Assembly: GCF_002803845.1 (NCBI RefSeq)
Contig: NZ_CP024985.1
Location: forward strand, 8,319,501-8,383,500
Origin: Streptomyces lavendulae subsp. lavendulae
GTDB lineage: Bacteria; Actinomycetota; Actinomycetes; Streptomycetales; Streptomycetaceae
Direction: 5' to 3'
Length of the DNA stretch: 64,000 nt
Every line of letters begins with the position of its first letter. Within the stretch, counting starts at the first letter, position 1. Positions 51,945 to 61,424 of this stretch are shown here, piece by piece. The notes beneath the pieces are model-generated. The model ran no database searches and was not told the DNA's origin. It was given only the letters and a program-made list of their open reading frames with translations. The position numbers were made by a program, and so were the translations under genes.

Positions 51945-52649
51945 TCACCTCCGGCGCACCAGGGCGGTCATCGCGGCGATGTCCGCCTCCGACCGGGCGA
52001 TCGGGATCCAGGGCGGCGACAGTTCGTACTCGGCATGGACCCGGACGAGCTCGTCGGCGAAGGCGCGCACGACCTCAGGGGTGGCCGTGCCCCGCTCCGC
52101 GTGCTCGACGAACAGCTCGCAGGCTTCCACGGCGCCTTCGTACTCGTAGTCGAACTCGAACAGCGCGCAGATCGCCTCGACGGCGTGGTCGGACGAGGAC
52201 AGGTGGCTCATCCCGCAGTCGAGCCCGTCGTCGCTCAGGTCGTCGGGGTACGGCGCGCGGTGCCAGGAACCGTCCTCGAACCAGTAGACGCACTCGATCC
52301 TTCCCTGGTGCAGAAGGTCGTCCCGGACTTCACGGCGCACCCACCCGGGCGCCCCGGCGAGGAGGTCGATCGCGGGCTCGTACCGCCCGACCTTGCTGGA
52401 ATCGTCCTGTCCGAAGAGAACCGCCCGGCCGCCGTCGGCCCGGACCAGCACCCATCGGCTGCAACTGCTGTCGTCGTAGTGCAAGGCGCAGCCGTCGGCG
52501 CCGGCACTGTCGCCGAGCCAGTACCCGCGCCGGAAGGTCTCCTTCTCCTCCTCGGCGTCCCAGGTCACCGCGGCGAGTGCGGCCCACCGCGCCCACAACA
52601 GGCTCGCTTCCGGAAGGTCCTCCGGCCGCCCCGGACGATGAATCGTCAT
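51945..52649 (-). CDS. Hypothetical protein, 234 residues
   Basis: From ATG 52649. Soluble, acidic, Trp-rich: LPEASLLWARWAALAAVTWD, SRWVLVRADGGRAVLFGQDD, IECVYWFEDGSWHRAPYPDD, VEAICALFEFDYEYEGAVEA. Codon bias is strong. No family is recognised; the many aromatic residues and the acidic surface recall immunity-type proteins, but this is only an impression. It is upstream of no obvious partner. Confidence 0.75.
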   Translation of the reverse strand: MTIHRPGRPEDLPEASLLWARWAALAAVTWDAEEEKETFRRGYWLGDSAGADGCALHYDDSSCSRWVLVRADGGRAVLFGQDDSSKVGRYEPAIDLLAGAPGWVRREVRDDLLHQGRIECVYWFEDGSWHRAPYPDDLSDDGLDCGMSHLSSSDHAVEAICALFEFDYEYEGAVEACELFVEHAERGTATPEVVRAFADELVRVHAEYELSPPWIPIARSEADIAAMTALVRRR

Positions 52650-52746
52650 GCCCACCCCACACTCCCCGGTCCTTCGCGTCCGGCCACAGACCCTATCCGC
52701 GGCTGCTGAGACACCGGGGCGGCGGCCGCGGGCGGGCGTCGTCGGG

Positions 52747-53598
52747 TTACTTGCGGAGCCGGGCGTCCGCCGGGGGATACGAGCCGTCACCGCGGTCCGC
52801 GCCCAGGCCCGCGAGCAGGCGCAGCCCGTCCTCGGCGGGGCTGCCGGGGGGCGCGGACAGGACCAGCAGCTCCATTCCCGACTCGTCCGGCAGCGCGAAG
52901 TTCTCCTGGTGCAGTTGCAGCGGTCCGATCAGCGGATGCCGGTACGCCTTGAGTCCGTGCGTACGGGCGCGCACGTCCGCGCGGGCCCAGAGGCGGCGGA
53001 AGCGCTCGCTGCCCATCGCCAGCTCGCCGATGAGCGAGGCCAGTCGGGGGTCCTCCGGGTGCTTCCCGGCGGCCAGGCGCAGGTGCCCGACCACGTCGAG
53101 GGTGCATTGCTCCCAGTCCGCGTAGAGGCCGTCCTCGGCCTCCTCCAGGAAGATGTGCCGGGCGATGTTCAGGCCCGGCATCGGCCGGCCGAAGAGCAGC
53201 CCGGCGAGGCGGTTCCCGGCGAGCGCGTCCAGGCGGTGGTCCATGATCAGTGCGGGTGCGCCGGTGACCAGGCCGAGGACGCGCAGCAGTTCCGGCCGGA
53301 CCCGCCCGCCCGGCGACTTCGCGCTGCGCCGGCGCTGCCGGGCGAGCCGGTGCAGGTGCCCGCGTTCGGTCTCGTCGAGGCCGAGGACGCGGGCGAGCGC
53401 GTCGAGGACCTGCTCGGAGGGCTGGGTCGCGCGGCCCTGCTCCAGGCGCACGTAGTAGTCGACGCTGACTCCGGACAGGTGCGCGACCTCTTCGCGGCGC
53501 AGCCCTTCGACCCGCCGGCGGCTGTCGGCGGGTATGCCGACGGCCGCCGGGTCGACCCGGGAACGCCTGGTCCGCAGGAAACCCGCAAGATCGTCCAT
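52747..53598 (-). CDS. XRE-family regulator with MmyB-like ligand domain
   Basis: 283 residues from ATG 53598. The helix-turn-helix is RVEGLRREEVAHLSGVSVDY, YVRLEQGRATQPSEQVLDAL; the C-terminal MmyB-like domain contains APALIMDHRLDALAGNRLAG, LNIARHIFLEEAEDGLYADW and LKAYRHPLIGPLQLHQENFA. MmyB-type domains bind fatty-acid-like ligands. The gene is divergent from the reductase gene at 53737, the common layout in Streptomyces, and probably represses it. Confidence 0.92.
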   Translation of the reverse strand: MDDLAGFLRTRRSRVDPAAVGIPADSRRRVEGLRREEVAHLSGVSVDYYVRLEQGRATQPSEQVLDALARVLGLDETERGHLHRLARQRRRSAKSPGGRVRPELLRVLGLVTGAPALIMDHRLDALAGNRLAGLLFGRPMPGLNIARHIFLEEAEDGLYADWEQCTLDVVGHLRLAAGKHPEDPRLASLIGELAMGSERFRRLWARADVRARTHGLKAYRHPLIGPLQLHQENFALPDESGMELLVLSAPPGSPAEDGLRLLAGLGADRGDGSYPPADARLRK

Positions 53599-53736
53599 GT
53601 CCCCAGTATGGCCTCGGAGATGCCCGTGAAGGTGGCCCTGCCGATACCAGGAAGCCCGGTCCGACGGAAGAGGAGCCCCTGAACGCCGGGCGCCGCGTCG
53701 CCCAGGATCGAAGGCATCCGATCCGAAGGAGTTCCC

Positions 53737-54516
53737 GTGAAGACGCTGATCGTCCACGCCCACCCCGAGCCGAAGTCGCTCAACAGCTCGCTCAAGGACC
53801 TCGCGGTGTCCACCCTGGAGGCCGCCGGGCACGAGGTGCGGGTGAGCGACCTGTACGCGATGGACTGGAAGGCGGTCGTGGACGCCGCGGACTACGGCCC
53901 CGCCGCCTCGAGTCCGCTGAGCGTCGCCCTGGACTCGGGCCGGGCCTTCAACGCCGGGACGCTCACGCCGGACGTCCTCGCCGAGCAGGAGAAACTGCTG
54001 TGGGCCGACACGGTCGTCTTCCAGTTCCCGCTGTGGTGGTACGGCATGCCCGCGATCCTCAAGGGCTGGGTGGACCGGGTGTTCACCTACCGCTTCGCGT
54101 ACGGCGTCGGCGAGCACAGCGACACCAAGTACGGCGAGCGCTTCGGCGAAGGCACCCTCGCGGGCAGGAGGGCCCTGCTGTCGGTGACCGTCGGCGGCCC
54201 GGAGTCGCACTACTCCGCCCGCGGGATCAACGGCCCCATCGACGACCTGCTGTTCCCGATCCACCACGGCATCCTCTACTACCCGGGCATCGAGGTGCTG
54301 CCGCCGTTCGTGCTGCACGGCGTGGACCGGATGACGGACGTGGAGTACGCGCCCGTCGCCGAGGCCTGGCAGCGGCGCCTGCTCACCCTGGAGTCGACCG
54401 AGCCGATCGCGTTCCGGAGGCAGAACTTCGGCGACTACGAGATCCCCTCGCTGCACCTGAAGGAGGGTCTGGAGCCCGCCGGCCGCACGGGATTCGGGCT
54501 GCACGTGCGCGGCTGA
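53737..54516 (+). CDS. Flavodoxin-fold NAD(P)H oxidoreductase (KefF/MdaB type)
   Basis: 259 residues, GTG start behind AAGGAG. KTLIVHAHPEPKSLNSSLKD is the FMN phosphate loop; VSDLYAMDWKAVVDAADYGP, DTVVFQFPLWWYGMPAILKG, WVDRVFTYRFAYGVG and VGGPESHYSARGINGPIDDL follow the quinone reductase pattern. It should reduce quinones or similar electrophiles with two electrons. Probably under control of the divergent XRE gene; a strong terminator follows. Confidence 0.92.
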   Translation: MKTLIVHAHPEPKSLNSSLKDLAVSTLEAAGHEVRVSDLYAMDWKAVVDAADYGPAASSPLSVALDSGRAFNAGTLTPDVLAEQEKLLWADTVVFQFPLWWYGMPAILKGWVDRVFTYRFAYGVGEHSDTKYGERFGEGTLAGRRALLSVTVGGPESHYSARGINGPIDDLLFPIHHGILYYPGIEVLPPFVLHGVDRMTDVEYAPVAEAWQRRLLTLESTEPIAFRRQNFGDYEIPSLHLKEGLEPAGRTGFGLHVRG

Positions 54517-54519
54517 CCA

Positions 54520-54547
54520 CCGGGTCCGGCGGCGCGGCCGGACCCGG
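54520..54547 (+). terminator. Terminator hairpin
   Basis: CCGGGTCCGGC (54520-54530) pairs perfectly with GCCGGACCCGG (54537-54547), 4 bp after the reductase stop. Confidence 0.75.
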
Positions 54548-54720
54548 CTGCACCGCCGGGGCAGCGGCCGTGCGCTCCCTGGCGAGACCCCGGACCCGGC
54601 CCGCAGCCACGCATGACCGCGGACGGTGACACCTTCGGGTGATCGCCGTACCGAGGTCTTCCGAACGACCCGTTCCGGACCGAGTCTTGACCCTCCCCCT
54701 CACTCACGGAGGCGTATCCG

Positions 54721-56628
54721 ATGACCGGCGAGGACAGTGCAGTACGGGCGGACGAGGAGATCGCCTTCTCGTGGGACGGCGACACCCGCTGGGAGGCCGC
54801 GAAGTACATCACCCTGCGCCACATGGCCCGGCGTCTGCCGCACCTGATGAAGCGCTCCCTGTCGATCGCGTGGCGCGTCGACCGGGCGTCCGTGGCCGGG
54901 CTCCTGGCCTGCCAGGCCGTCTCCGGCATCGCGGCGGCCCTGGGCCTGTTCGCGACCACTTCGACGATCACCGCGCTCATCTCCTCCGGGAACATCACCG
55001 ACCGGCTGTGGCAGGCGTGGCCATCCGTCGCGGTGCTCGCCGCCGCCGCCGGGATCAGAGCCACCCTCTACATCGTGGTCACCTGGCTGTCCTCACGCAT
55101 CTCGCCCCTGCTCCAGCAGGAGTACGAGCTGATGCTGCTCGACGCGGCCACCGGCAGCGAACTCGCCGCCTACGACAGCCCCGGCTTCAAGGACCGGTGG
55201 GACAACGCCGAACGCGGCGCCGTCGTCTCCAAGGACATCATCGAGGAGGGCCAGGACCTCCTCGCCGCCCTCGCCTCCCTCCTGGCCGGCGCCGTCGTCC
55301 TCGGCACCCTCCACCCCCTCCTCCTGCCGTTCCTGGCCCTCGCCAGCCTCCCGCAGGGCATCGCCCAGGTACACAGCGCCCGCGTCACCTACCTGGCCGC
55401 CGTGAAGACGACCGGCCACAGCCGCATGATCGGCGTCCTGCGCTGGCACCTCGCCGACCGGCACTCCGCCGACCAGATCCGCGCCGGGACCATGGCGCCC
55501 TTCCTCCTCGGCAAGTACCGGCACCTCACCGACCGGGTCACCACCGTCCACCGCCAGGCCGTCACCGAAGGCGCCCGCATGGCCTTCCTCGGCGCCCTCG
55601 GCGGCGGCCTGGCCTCCGCCGTCGTCTGGGGGGTCCTGGTCGCCCTCCTCGCCACCGGCCACCTCACCGTTGCCGCCGCCGGAACCGCCGTCCTCGCGCT
55701 GCGCACCGTCACCGGCTCGGTCCAGGGCGTCGTCCGCAACGCCGCCATGATCTTCCGTACCGGCATGTACATGGACGACTGGTCGACGTTCCTGGAAGAG
55801 ACCGGGGGCTACCGCCTCACCGCCGGGGAGGTCGTCCCCGGCGCCCCGCGCGAGATCCGCACCGAGAACCTCGTCTACCGCTACGAGGGCGCCGACAGGA
55901 ACGCCCTCGACGGCATCGACTTCAGCGTCCGCACCGGCGAGATCGTCGCCCTGGTCGGCGAGAACGGATCCGGCAAGAGCACCCTCTCCAAGCTCCTCAC
56001 CCGCCTCCACCTCCCCACCGCCGGCACGGTCACCTGGGACGGGCACCCCACGACCGCGCTCGACCCCCACGCGGCCTGGAAGCACGTCTCCCTCGTACCG
56101 CAGGACTTCTCGTGCTGGCCGATGACCGCCCGCGACAACATCACCCTCGGTCAGCCGCGCAGCGACGACGAGAAGGACGTCTGGGAAGCCGCCGCCGCGG
56201 CCGGTGCCGACGAGGTCGTGCACGAACTCCGCGCGGGCCTCTCCACCCTCCTGGCCCGCGAGTGGCTCAACGGCGCCGAACTCTCCGGCGGCCAGTGGCA
56301 GCGCGTCGCCCTGGCCCGCGCCTTCTACCGGCCCGCCGCCCTCCTGGTCCTCGACGAACCCACCTCCGCCCTCGACCCCCGCGCCGAACACCGCATCTTC
56401 GCCAACCTGCGCCGGGCCGCCCGGGACCGCGCCGTGGTCCTGGTCACCCACCGCCTCGCCAACGTCGCCGTCGCGGACCGCATCGTCGTCCTCGACCACG
56501 GCCGGGTCGTCCAGGAAGGCACCTTCGCCGAACTGTCCAGGGCGAACGGACTCTTCCGCGAGCTCCTCGAACTGCAGAACGACCGCACCGTCCCCGGCCA
56601 GCGCACCCCGAAGGAGACCACCGCGTGA
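54721..56628 (+). CDS. ABC transporter, fused membrane and ATPase domains
   Basis: 635 residues from ATG 54721 (GGAGG upstream). The N-terminal 330 residues form the membrane domain with about six helices; the ATPase has Walker A GENGSGKST (413-421), Q-loop LVPQDFSCWP, signature LSGGQ (521-525), Walker B LLVLDEPTSALD (from 541) and the H-loop VTHRL. It is a half-size type IV exporter that should form a homodimer. Many relatives export peptides or drugs. The membrane domain begins after an unusual 60-residue lead (EIAFSWDGDTRWEAAKYITL). Confidence 0.93.
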   Translation: MTGEDSAVRADEEIAFSWDGDTRWEAAKYITLRHMARRLPHLMKRSLSIAWRVDRASVAGLLACQAVSGIAAALGLFATTSTITALISSGNITDRLWQAWPSVAVLAAAAGIRATLYIVVTWLSSRISPLLQQEYELMLLDAATGSELAAYDSPGFKDRWDNAERGAVVSKDIIEEGQDLLAALASLLAGAVVLGTLHPLLLPFLALASLPQGIAQVHSARVTYLAAVKTTGHSRMIGVLRWHLADRHSADQIRAGTMAPFLLGKYRHLTDRVTTVHRQAVTEGARMAFLGALGGGLASAVVWGVLVALLATGHLTVAAAGTAVLALRTVTGSVQGVVRNAAMIFRTGMYMDDWSTFLEETGGYRLTAGEVVPGAPREIRTENLVYRYEGADRNALDGIDFSVRTGEIVALVGENGSGKSTLSKLLTRLHLPTAGTVTWDGHPTTALDPHAAWKHVSLVPQDFSCWPMTARDNITLGQPRSDDEKDVWEAAAAAGADEVVHELRAGLSTLLAREWLNGAELSGGQWQRVALARAFYRPAALLVLDEPTSALDPRAEHRIFANLRRAARDRAVVLVTHRLANVAVADRIVVLDHGRVVQEGTFAELSRANGLFRELLELQNDRTVPGQRTPKETTA

Positions 56629-56750
56629 ACACGACGCCGCCCGGCTGGCTGCCGCCCGCGCGGGGCCGGGTCCCAGGTGGTGGGCCGGCCGAGCGGGTGC
56701 CACCACCAGGCGCCCGGCGCGACCCTGTTGCCGGCGGATTCGTTCCGCCC
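56625..56750 (+). pseudogene. Possible 5' remnant of a NUDIX-type gene
   Basis: GTG 56625 overlaps the stop of the ABC gene (GTGA), a coupling typical for real genes. The product begins VNTTPPGWLPPARG, similar to the start of NUDIX hydrolases often found after such ABC genes (T-P-P-x-W-L-P-P), but from codon 14 on the sequence is low-complexity and matches nothing. The downstream gene seems to have been deleted. Confidence 0.3.
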
Positions 56751-56839
56751 GGCCGGCTCAGCCTCTCCGTCGGCGAGGGCGCCGGGCCGTCCCCGCCCCA
56801 CGCACACGGTGACGGAGGCGAGGCGGGCGGGGGCGCGGA

Positions 56840-59800
56840 TCACGCCCTGGCGGGGGCCGGAAGCGAGCGGGCGCCTTCCACGGCGGCGGCTTCGCCGTGC
56901 GGTGAGCCCCACAGGCGGGCCACCTCCGCGGCCCGGGCGAAGGCGGACCGCGCTCCGGCCGCGTCCCCCAGCAGCGCGCACACCTCGCCGAGGGCCAGCG
57001 CCAGCGGCCGGGTGCAGAAGGCGGTGGCGGCCGCGGACCCGAACTGGTCCCGCACCGGCCGCAGCAGCGGGACGAGCGCCGCGGCCGCTTCGGTGTCGCC
57101 CAGCAGACAGGCAAGCCGCGCCCGGGCCCCGAGCCGTACCCCGTAGAAGTGGTCCGGCACGGGAACCGCGTCGAACCGCACCGCCCGCGCCTCCTCCAGC
57201 TTGCCCTGGAGTGCCAGCACCAGCGCCAGCGCCTCCCCGCCCCGCGCACCCCAGGCCGCGTGGAGCGTCCGGGCCAGCGGCTCGATCTCCGCGATCCGCC
57301 CCTGGCTCAGCCGGATCGTGATCACCCCCCGGGCGTGCAGGTCGGCGGCGCGCGAGGCGTTGTGCCGCACCAGTCGCTCCCGTACCTGCCCGTACAGACC
57401 CTCCGCCTCCACGAAGCGTCCGCCCGCGTGGGCGAGCATGGCCAGCGTCGACAGGCTCGCCGCCTCCGCCTCCGGCATCCGGTAGCGGCGGGCCACGGCC
57501 AGGCCTTCGCGGGCGTGCCGCTCCACGGCCTCCACGTCGTTGCCGATCGCGGCGACCATCGCGTCCACCTGCTCGCACACCCACCGGTACGCGGGCAGGT
57601 CGTGGCGCGCGGTCAGCTCCCGCAGTTCGGCGACGACGGGGACACAGCGGGCGGCCTGCGCCTCGTGCGGCAACAGCTTCGTCATGGTGGTGAGCGCGGC
57701 CGCCAGCAGCCCGGGGTCGCCGGCGCGGCGCGCGAGGGCCAGCTGCCGTTCCGCAGCCGTGCGGGCCTGCTCCCCGGCGTCGCCGGGCAGCTCGTCCACC
57801 AGTGCCTGCAACAGCCGGGCCAGGTCGGCGGGCGGCGGACCGGGCCGGGCGGTGAGCCGTTCCAGGGTGTCCACCGCATGCCGGTCCACCGTGCCGTGAC
57901 TGCGGGTCAGCCACGGGGTGGGCTCGGTCCAGGCCGTGAACGCCGCGACGGCCAGGTCGTCCCGGCCCGCCCGCTGGGCCGCGTCCAGGGCGCGGCGGCG
58001 GGTCCGGGCCGCCGCGTCTCCGGAACCGGCCCGGATCTGCGCCCGCATCAAGGCCCCGAGCAGGTCCACGGCCCGTTCGGCGCGGGCGTCGCCCGGCTCC
58101 GGTATCAGCTCGGCCGCGTCCAGGGCCTGTCGCAGCAGGTCCGCGCTCACGTCGTGGGCGTAGCGGTGCTCGGCGAGTTCGGCGGCGCGGAGCGCGAACT
58201 CCACGGCCCGGCCGGCCATGGCGGGGTCGCCGGAGCGGGTGAAGTGCAGGGCCAGCGCCGGCAGGGCGTCGGGGCGCAGCTGCTCCAGGGCCCCGGCGAG
58301 CCGGCCGTGCAGCAGGCCGCGGCGCAGCCCCGAGAGGTCGCTGTAGACCGTGTCGCGCAGCAGCGGATGCGTGAAGCGGACCAGCCCGGGCCCGGGCTCC
58401 GTCAGCAGGCCCGCGGTGACGCAGACCTCCAACGCGTCGACGACCTCGGCGGCCGGGGCCCCGGCGGCCGCGCACAGAACCGCGACGTGCGCCTCGGCCC
58501 CGGCCACCGCGGCCAGCCGCAGGATCGCGGCGGCTTCCGCGGGGAGCCGGGCCAGCCGCTGCCGTACGACGTCCCGGATGCCGTCGGGCACCCCGACCAT
58601 GGCCGCCGACGGGTCGCGGCCCATCAGGAGCCGGGCGCTCTCGCCGACGTAGAACGGGTTGCCGCCGGTGCGTTCCGCGAGGGCGGTCACGACCTCCCCG
58701 GAGACGTCCGTACCGCAGAGCGCGCGGACCAGGGTGGCGACCTCCGCCACCCCGAGGCCGCCGAGCGGGACGCGGTACGGGTCGCGCCGGGCGAGGCCGG
58801 CCATGAGCGGGGCGAGGGTGGTGTCGGCGTGGCCCGGGCGGTAGGCCGCCACGACCAGGAGCGGAACCCCGTCGATGGCGGCGGCGCGGCCCAGCAGGGC
58901 CAGCGTCTCCTCGTCGGCCTCGTGCAGGTCGTCGATGAACACCGCGAGCGGCTGCCGCGCCGCCGCCGACGCGAGCCACCGCGTGAAGGCCGCGTGCAGC
59001 CGGAAGCGGCCCGCGGTGGCGTCCCCGCGCGGGCCGTCGGCGACCCCGTCCGGGTCGAGCAGCGCGGACAGCGGACCGACATGCTCCGGCGGGGTCGCCC
59101 CGGCCAGGTCGCGCAGCGCCTCCACCCATGCCCAGGCCGCGGGAACGCCCGGCCCGTCCGGGCACCGGCCGACCACGACGTTCCAGCCCTCCGAGCGCAG
59201 CGCGGCGGCACAGCGGTCCAGCAGCGAGGACTTGCCCGCCCCGCCCTCGCCCGCGACGAGCGCCACCGCCCCGCCCCGCAGCGCGGCCCGCGCCGCTTCG
59301 GCGAGGACACCGAGTTCGTGGCGGCGCCCGACGAAGGCCCGGCGGGAACCGCCTTCGGTCCGCACGACCGGCAGCGCGTCGGCGGCGGGACCGTCGGAGG
59401 CGGCGGGTGCGCCGGCGGCGGGTGCGTCGACGTCGGAGGGCGAAACGGCGCCCGGCGCTGCGGGGCCGGCCGTACCGGACGTCTCCGGCACCGGCGCGGG
59501 TGCCTCCGGGGCGGGTGCCGGGGCGGCTGCCGCCGCGGTGCGCCCGGCGCCCGCGGGCGGCACCGCCGCCGCGAGTACGTCGAGCTGCCGCGTCAGGATC
59601 GCCCGCTCCAACTCGACCAGCCCGGGCCCGAGGTCCAGCCCCAGTTCCTCGGCGCACACGGCGCCGGCCCGCCGCAGCGCCGCGAGGGCGTCGCCCTGGC
59701 GGCCGGTCGCCCACAGGCCGAGGGCGAGCAGCCGCCACCCCTCCTCGCGCAGCGGATGACTGCGTACGTACGCTTCGGCGGCCGGTACGGCTTCTTGCGG

Positions 59801-60325
59801 CCGCCCGGCACCGAGAGCGGCGGCCAGCGACAGTTCCTGGGCCATCAGCCGCAGTTCGTTCAGCCGGGCCGTCTCGGCGGCGGCCCACGGCTCGGCCGCC
59901 CACTCGGCGTACGCCTCGCCGCGCCACAGTCCGAGCGCCCCGTCGAGCAGCGGCCCGGCCTCCTCGGCCGGCAGGGAGCGGGACCGTCCCACGGCGGCCT
60001 CGAAGCTCCAGGCGTCCACCGCGTCCGCCGCGAGGTGCAGGGCATAGCCCTGGGGGCTGCTCACGAGCAGCCGGGACCCGGCCCGGGGGAGCCGCGCGGG
60101 CTCCAGTACGCCGCGCAGGTGGGAGACGTAAACGTGCAGGGAACTGCGCGGCTTCGCCGGCGGGCTCCCCTCCCACACCGCCTCGACGATGCGGTCGACC
60201 GGCACCGTCCGGCCCCGGGCGGCCAACAGGATTCCCAGGACGGCCCGCTGACGCCGTCTCCCGATCGACGCCGGCTCTCCGCCGACGGCCACCTCCAGCG
60301 GCCCCAGCACTCTCACTCGCAGCAT
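56840..60325 (-). CDS. Large BTAD/AfsR-like transcriptional regulator with ATPase and TPR
   Basis: 1161 residues from ATG 60325 (MLRVRVLGPLEVAVGGEPAS). Residues 1-95 are an OmpR-type DNA-binding domain (RRQRAVLGILLAARGRTVPV), about 97-245 the BTAD helices (LREEGWRLLALGLWATGRQG). A Pro/Ala linker leads to an AAA-type ATPase from about 335 with Walker A GEGGAGKSS (359-367) and Walker B LAVFIDDLHEAD. The rest is helical, with TPR-like repeats. This architecture controls antibiotic clusters or stress genes in Streptomyces. It is convergent with the ABC gene. No biosynthetic genes are nearby. Confidence 0.92.
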   Translation of the reverse strand: MLRVRVLGPLEVAVGGEPASIGRRRQRAVLGILLAARGRTVPVDRIVEAVWEGSPPAKPRSSLHVYVSHLRGVLEPARLPRAGSRLLVSSPQGYALHLAADAVDAWSFEAAVGRSRSLPAEEAGPLLDGALGLWRGEAYAEWAAEPWAAAETARLNELRLMAQELSLAAALGAGRPQEAVPAAEAYVRSHPLREEGWRLLALGLWATGRQGDALAALRRAGAVCAEELGLDLGPGLVELERAILTRQLDVLAAAVPPAGAGRTAAAAAPAPAPEAPAPVPETSGTAGPAAPGAVSPSDVDAPAAGAPAASDGPAADALPVVRTEGGSRRAFVGRRHELGVLAEAARAALRGGAVALVAGEGGAGKSSLLDRCAAALRSEGWNVVVGRCPDGPGVPAAWAWVEALRDLAGATPPEHVGPLSALLDPDGVADGPRGDATAGRFRLHAAFTRWLASAAARQPLAVFIDDLHEADEETLALLGRAAAIDGVPLLVVAAYRPGHADTTLAPLMAGLARRDPYRVPLGGLGVAEVATLVRALCGTDVSGEVVTALAERTGGNPFYVGESARLLMGRDPSAAMVGVPDGIRDVVRQRLARLPAEAAAILRLAAVAGAEAHVAVLCAAAGAPAAEVVDALEVCVTAGLLTEPGPGLVRFTHPLLRDTVYSDLSGLRRGLLHGRLAGALEQLRPDALPALALHFTRSGDPAMAGRAVEFALRAAELAEHRYAHDVSADLLRQALDAAELIPEPGDARAERAVDLLGALMRAQIRAGSGDAAARTRRRALDAAQRAGRDDLAVAAFTAWTEPTPWLTRSHGTVDRHAVDTLERLTARPGPPPADLARLLQALVDELPGDAGEQARTAAERQLALARRAGDPGLLAAALTTMTKLLPHEAQAARCVPVVAELRELTARHDLPAYRWVCEQVDAMVAAIGNDVEAVERHAREGLAVARRYRMPEAEAASLSTLAMLAHAGGRFVEAEGLYGQVRERLVRHNASRAADLHARGVITIRLSQGRIAEIEPLARTLHAAWGARGGEALALVLALQGKLEEARAVRFDAVPVPDHFYGVRLGARARLACLLGDTEAAAALVPLLRPVRDQFGSAAATAFCTRPLALALGEVCALLGDAAGARSAFARAAEVARLWGSPHGEAAAVEGARSLPAPARA

Positions 60326-60407
60326 GATCGGGCAAATGTACCAACGGCGTTGGCTCGTTCGGACCCGCTCCGGCGCCACCCGTCCGGGCGGCGCCCGCGG
60401 TCCCGCC

Positions 60408-61424
60408 TCAGCCGGCGACCGGCAGGGGCCGTCGGTGCAGGGCCGTGCCGTCGAAGACCGCGAACTCGCCTGCGCCGGCGTGATGGTGGGTGGGTACGAA
60501 GCCCTCGACGCTGCCCAACAGCTCCCCGGTGGCGGGGTCCCACGTCTCCAGCCCGCGGGGAGAGGCCGCGTACAGCAGCCCGCCGGCGGCGAAGAGGGCG
60601 CCCTCCACCTCCGGCAGGACGATCAACTCGCGCCGCCACACGGCGTCGAAGACGCGCACGCCCCGGGCGGGGGAGTCCTGGCGCGGGCCGACCCCGTGCA
60701 GCCCGGTGACGGCGAGGCGCCGCTCGTCGATCCAGCACTGGGGGGCGTTCCAGAAGTAGTCCCGCCAGGCCAGCTCCTTACGGGTCCTGCCGTCCTCGGA
60801 CTCCCCGGCCCGGCCGCCGGCCCAGGAGCGCAGGTTCCACACCGAGGGGACGCCGAGCGGATGCCAGACCCAGCCGTCGTCGGCGATCCGCGTGCCCCGC
60901 GGTGACACGGAGAGCGCACCGTGGAAGTAGTCCAGGCGGTGGCGGCCCGGATCGCGTGCGGTCAGCAGCTCCCCGCTGAGCGCCTCGGAGAGGTCGAGCC
61001 GGTTCCACCCGGTCCGGTGTACCGCCAGCGTACGGCCCCGCTCCTCGGTGAAGGCGAACGAGAACGGCACCGTGTACGCGTGGTGGAACCCGCCGTCGAG
61101 GGAGAGCGTCACCCCGCCGGTGTCCAGGTCGACGACCTGCCCGTGGCGGCCGAAGTCGCTCACGACGGCGGCGAAGCGGCCGTCGCGCGAGACGTGCAGC
61201 CGGCGCCGCACGACCTGGCCGTGCAGGACGCGCTCCTGCGGGGGCTCCGGCGGTAGGGCCACCCGCGCGGCGACGGCGGTGGCGGCGCGGGGGGCGTCGG
61301 CGTCGAAGCGGGCCAGCCGGCCGTCCTCGGTGAGCAGCACCCACTGAGAGGACGACGCTCCGGCGACCGGCGCGAGATCGGCGACGGGGCCCAGTTCCGC
61401 GGGCAGCGGGGACGAACGGGTCAT
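60408..61424 (-). CDS. Hypothetical protein with beta-propeller-like repeats
   Basis: 338 residues. Repeated four-stranded units can be traced: QWVLLTEDGRLARFDADAPR, RLHVSRDGRFAAVVSDFGRH, VVDLDTGGVTLSLDGGFHHA, LSVSPRGTRIADDGWVWHPL, GVRVFDAVWRRELIVLPEVE, LYAASPRGLETWDPATGELL. This resembles a WD40/quinoprotein-like propeller of six or seven blades. There is no signal peptide. Translation is coupled with the preceding gene by ATGA at 61421-61424, so the two products probably act together. Confidence 0.8.
   Translation of the reverse strand: MTRSSPLPAELGPVADLAPVAGASSSQWVLLTEDGRLARFDADAPRAATAVAARVALPPEPPQERVLHGQVVRRRLHVSRDGRFAAVVSDFGRHGQVVDLDTGGVTLSLDGGFHHAYTVPFSFAFTEERGRTLAVHRTGWNRLDLSEALSGELLTARDPGRHRLDYFHGALSVSPRGTRIADDGWVWHPLGVPSVWNLRSWAGGRAGESEDGRTRKELAWRDYFWNAPQCWIDERRLAVTGLHGVGPRQDSPARGVRVFDAVWRRELIVLPEVEGALFAAGGLLYAASPRGLETWDPATGELLGSVEGFVPTHHHAGAGEFAVFDGTALHRRPLPVAG

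Noticed and set aside
56325..60344. A 1339-codon minus-strand frame
   Set aside because: Very Arg/Gly-rich with no motifs; the neighbouring frame carries the BTAD regulator with all its domains.
57149..60709. An 1186-codon plus-strand frame opposite the BTAD regulator
   Set aside because: It is the complementary shadow of a GC-rich gene; Gln/Gly/Arg-rich composition and no domain.
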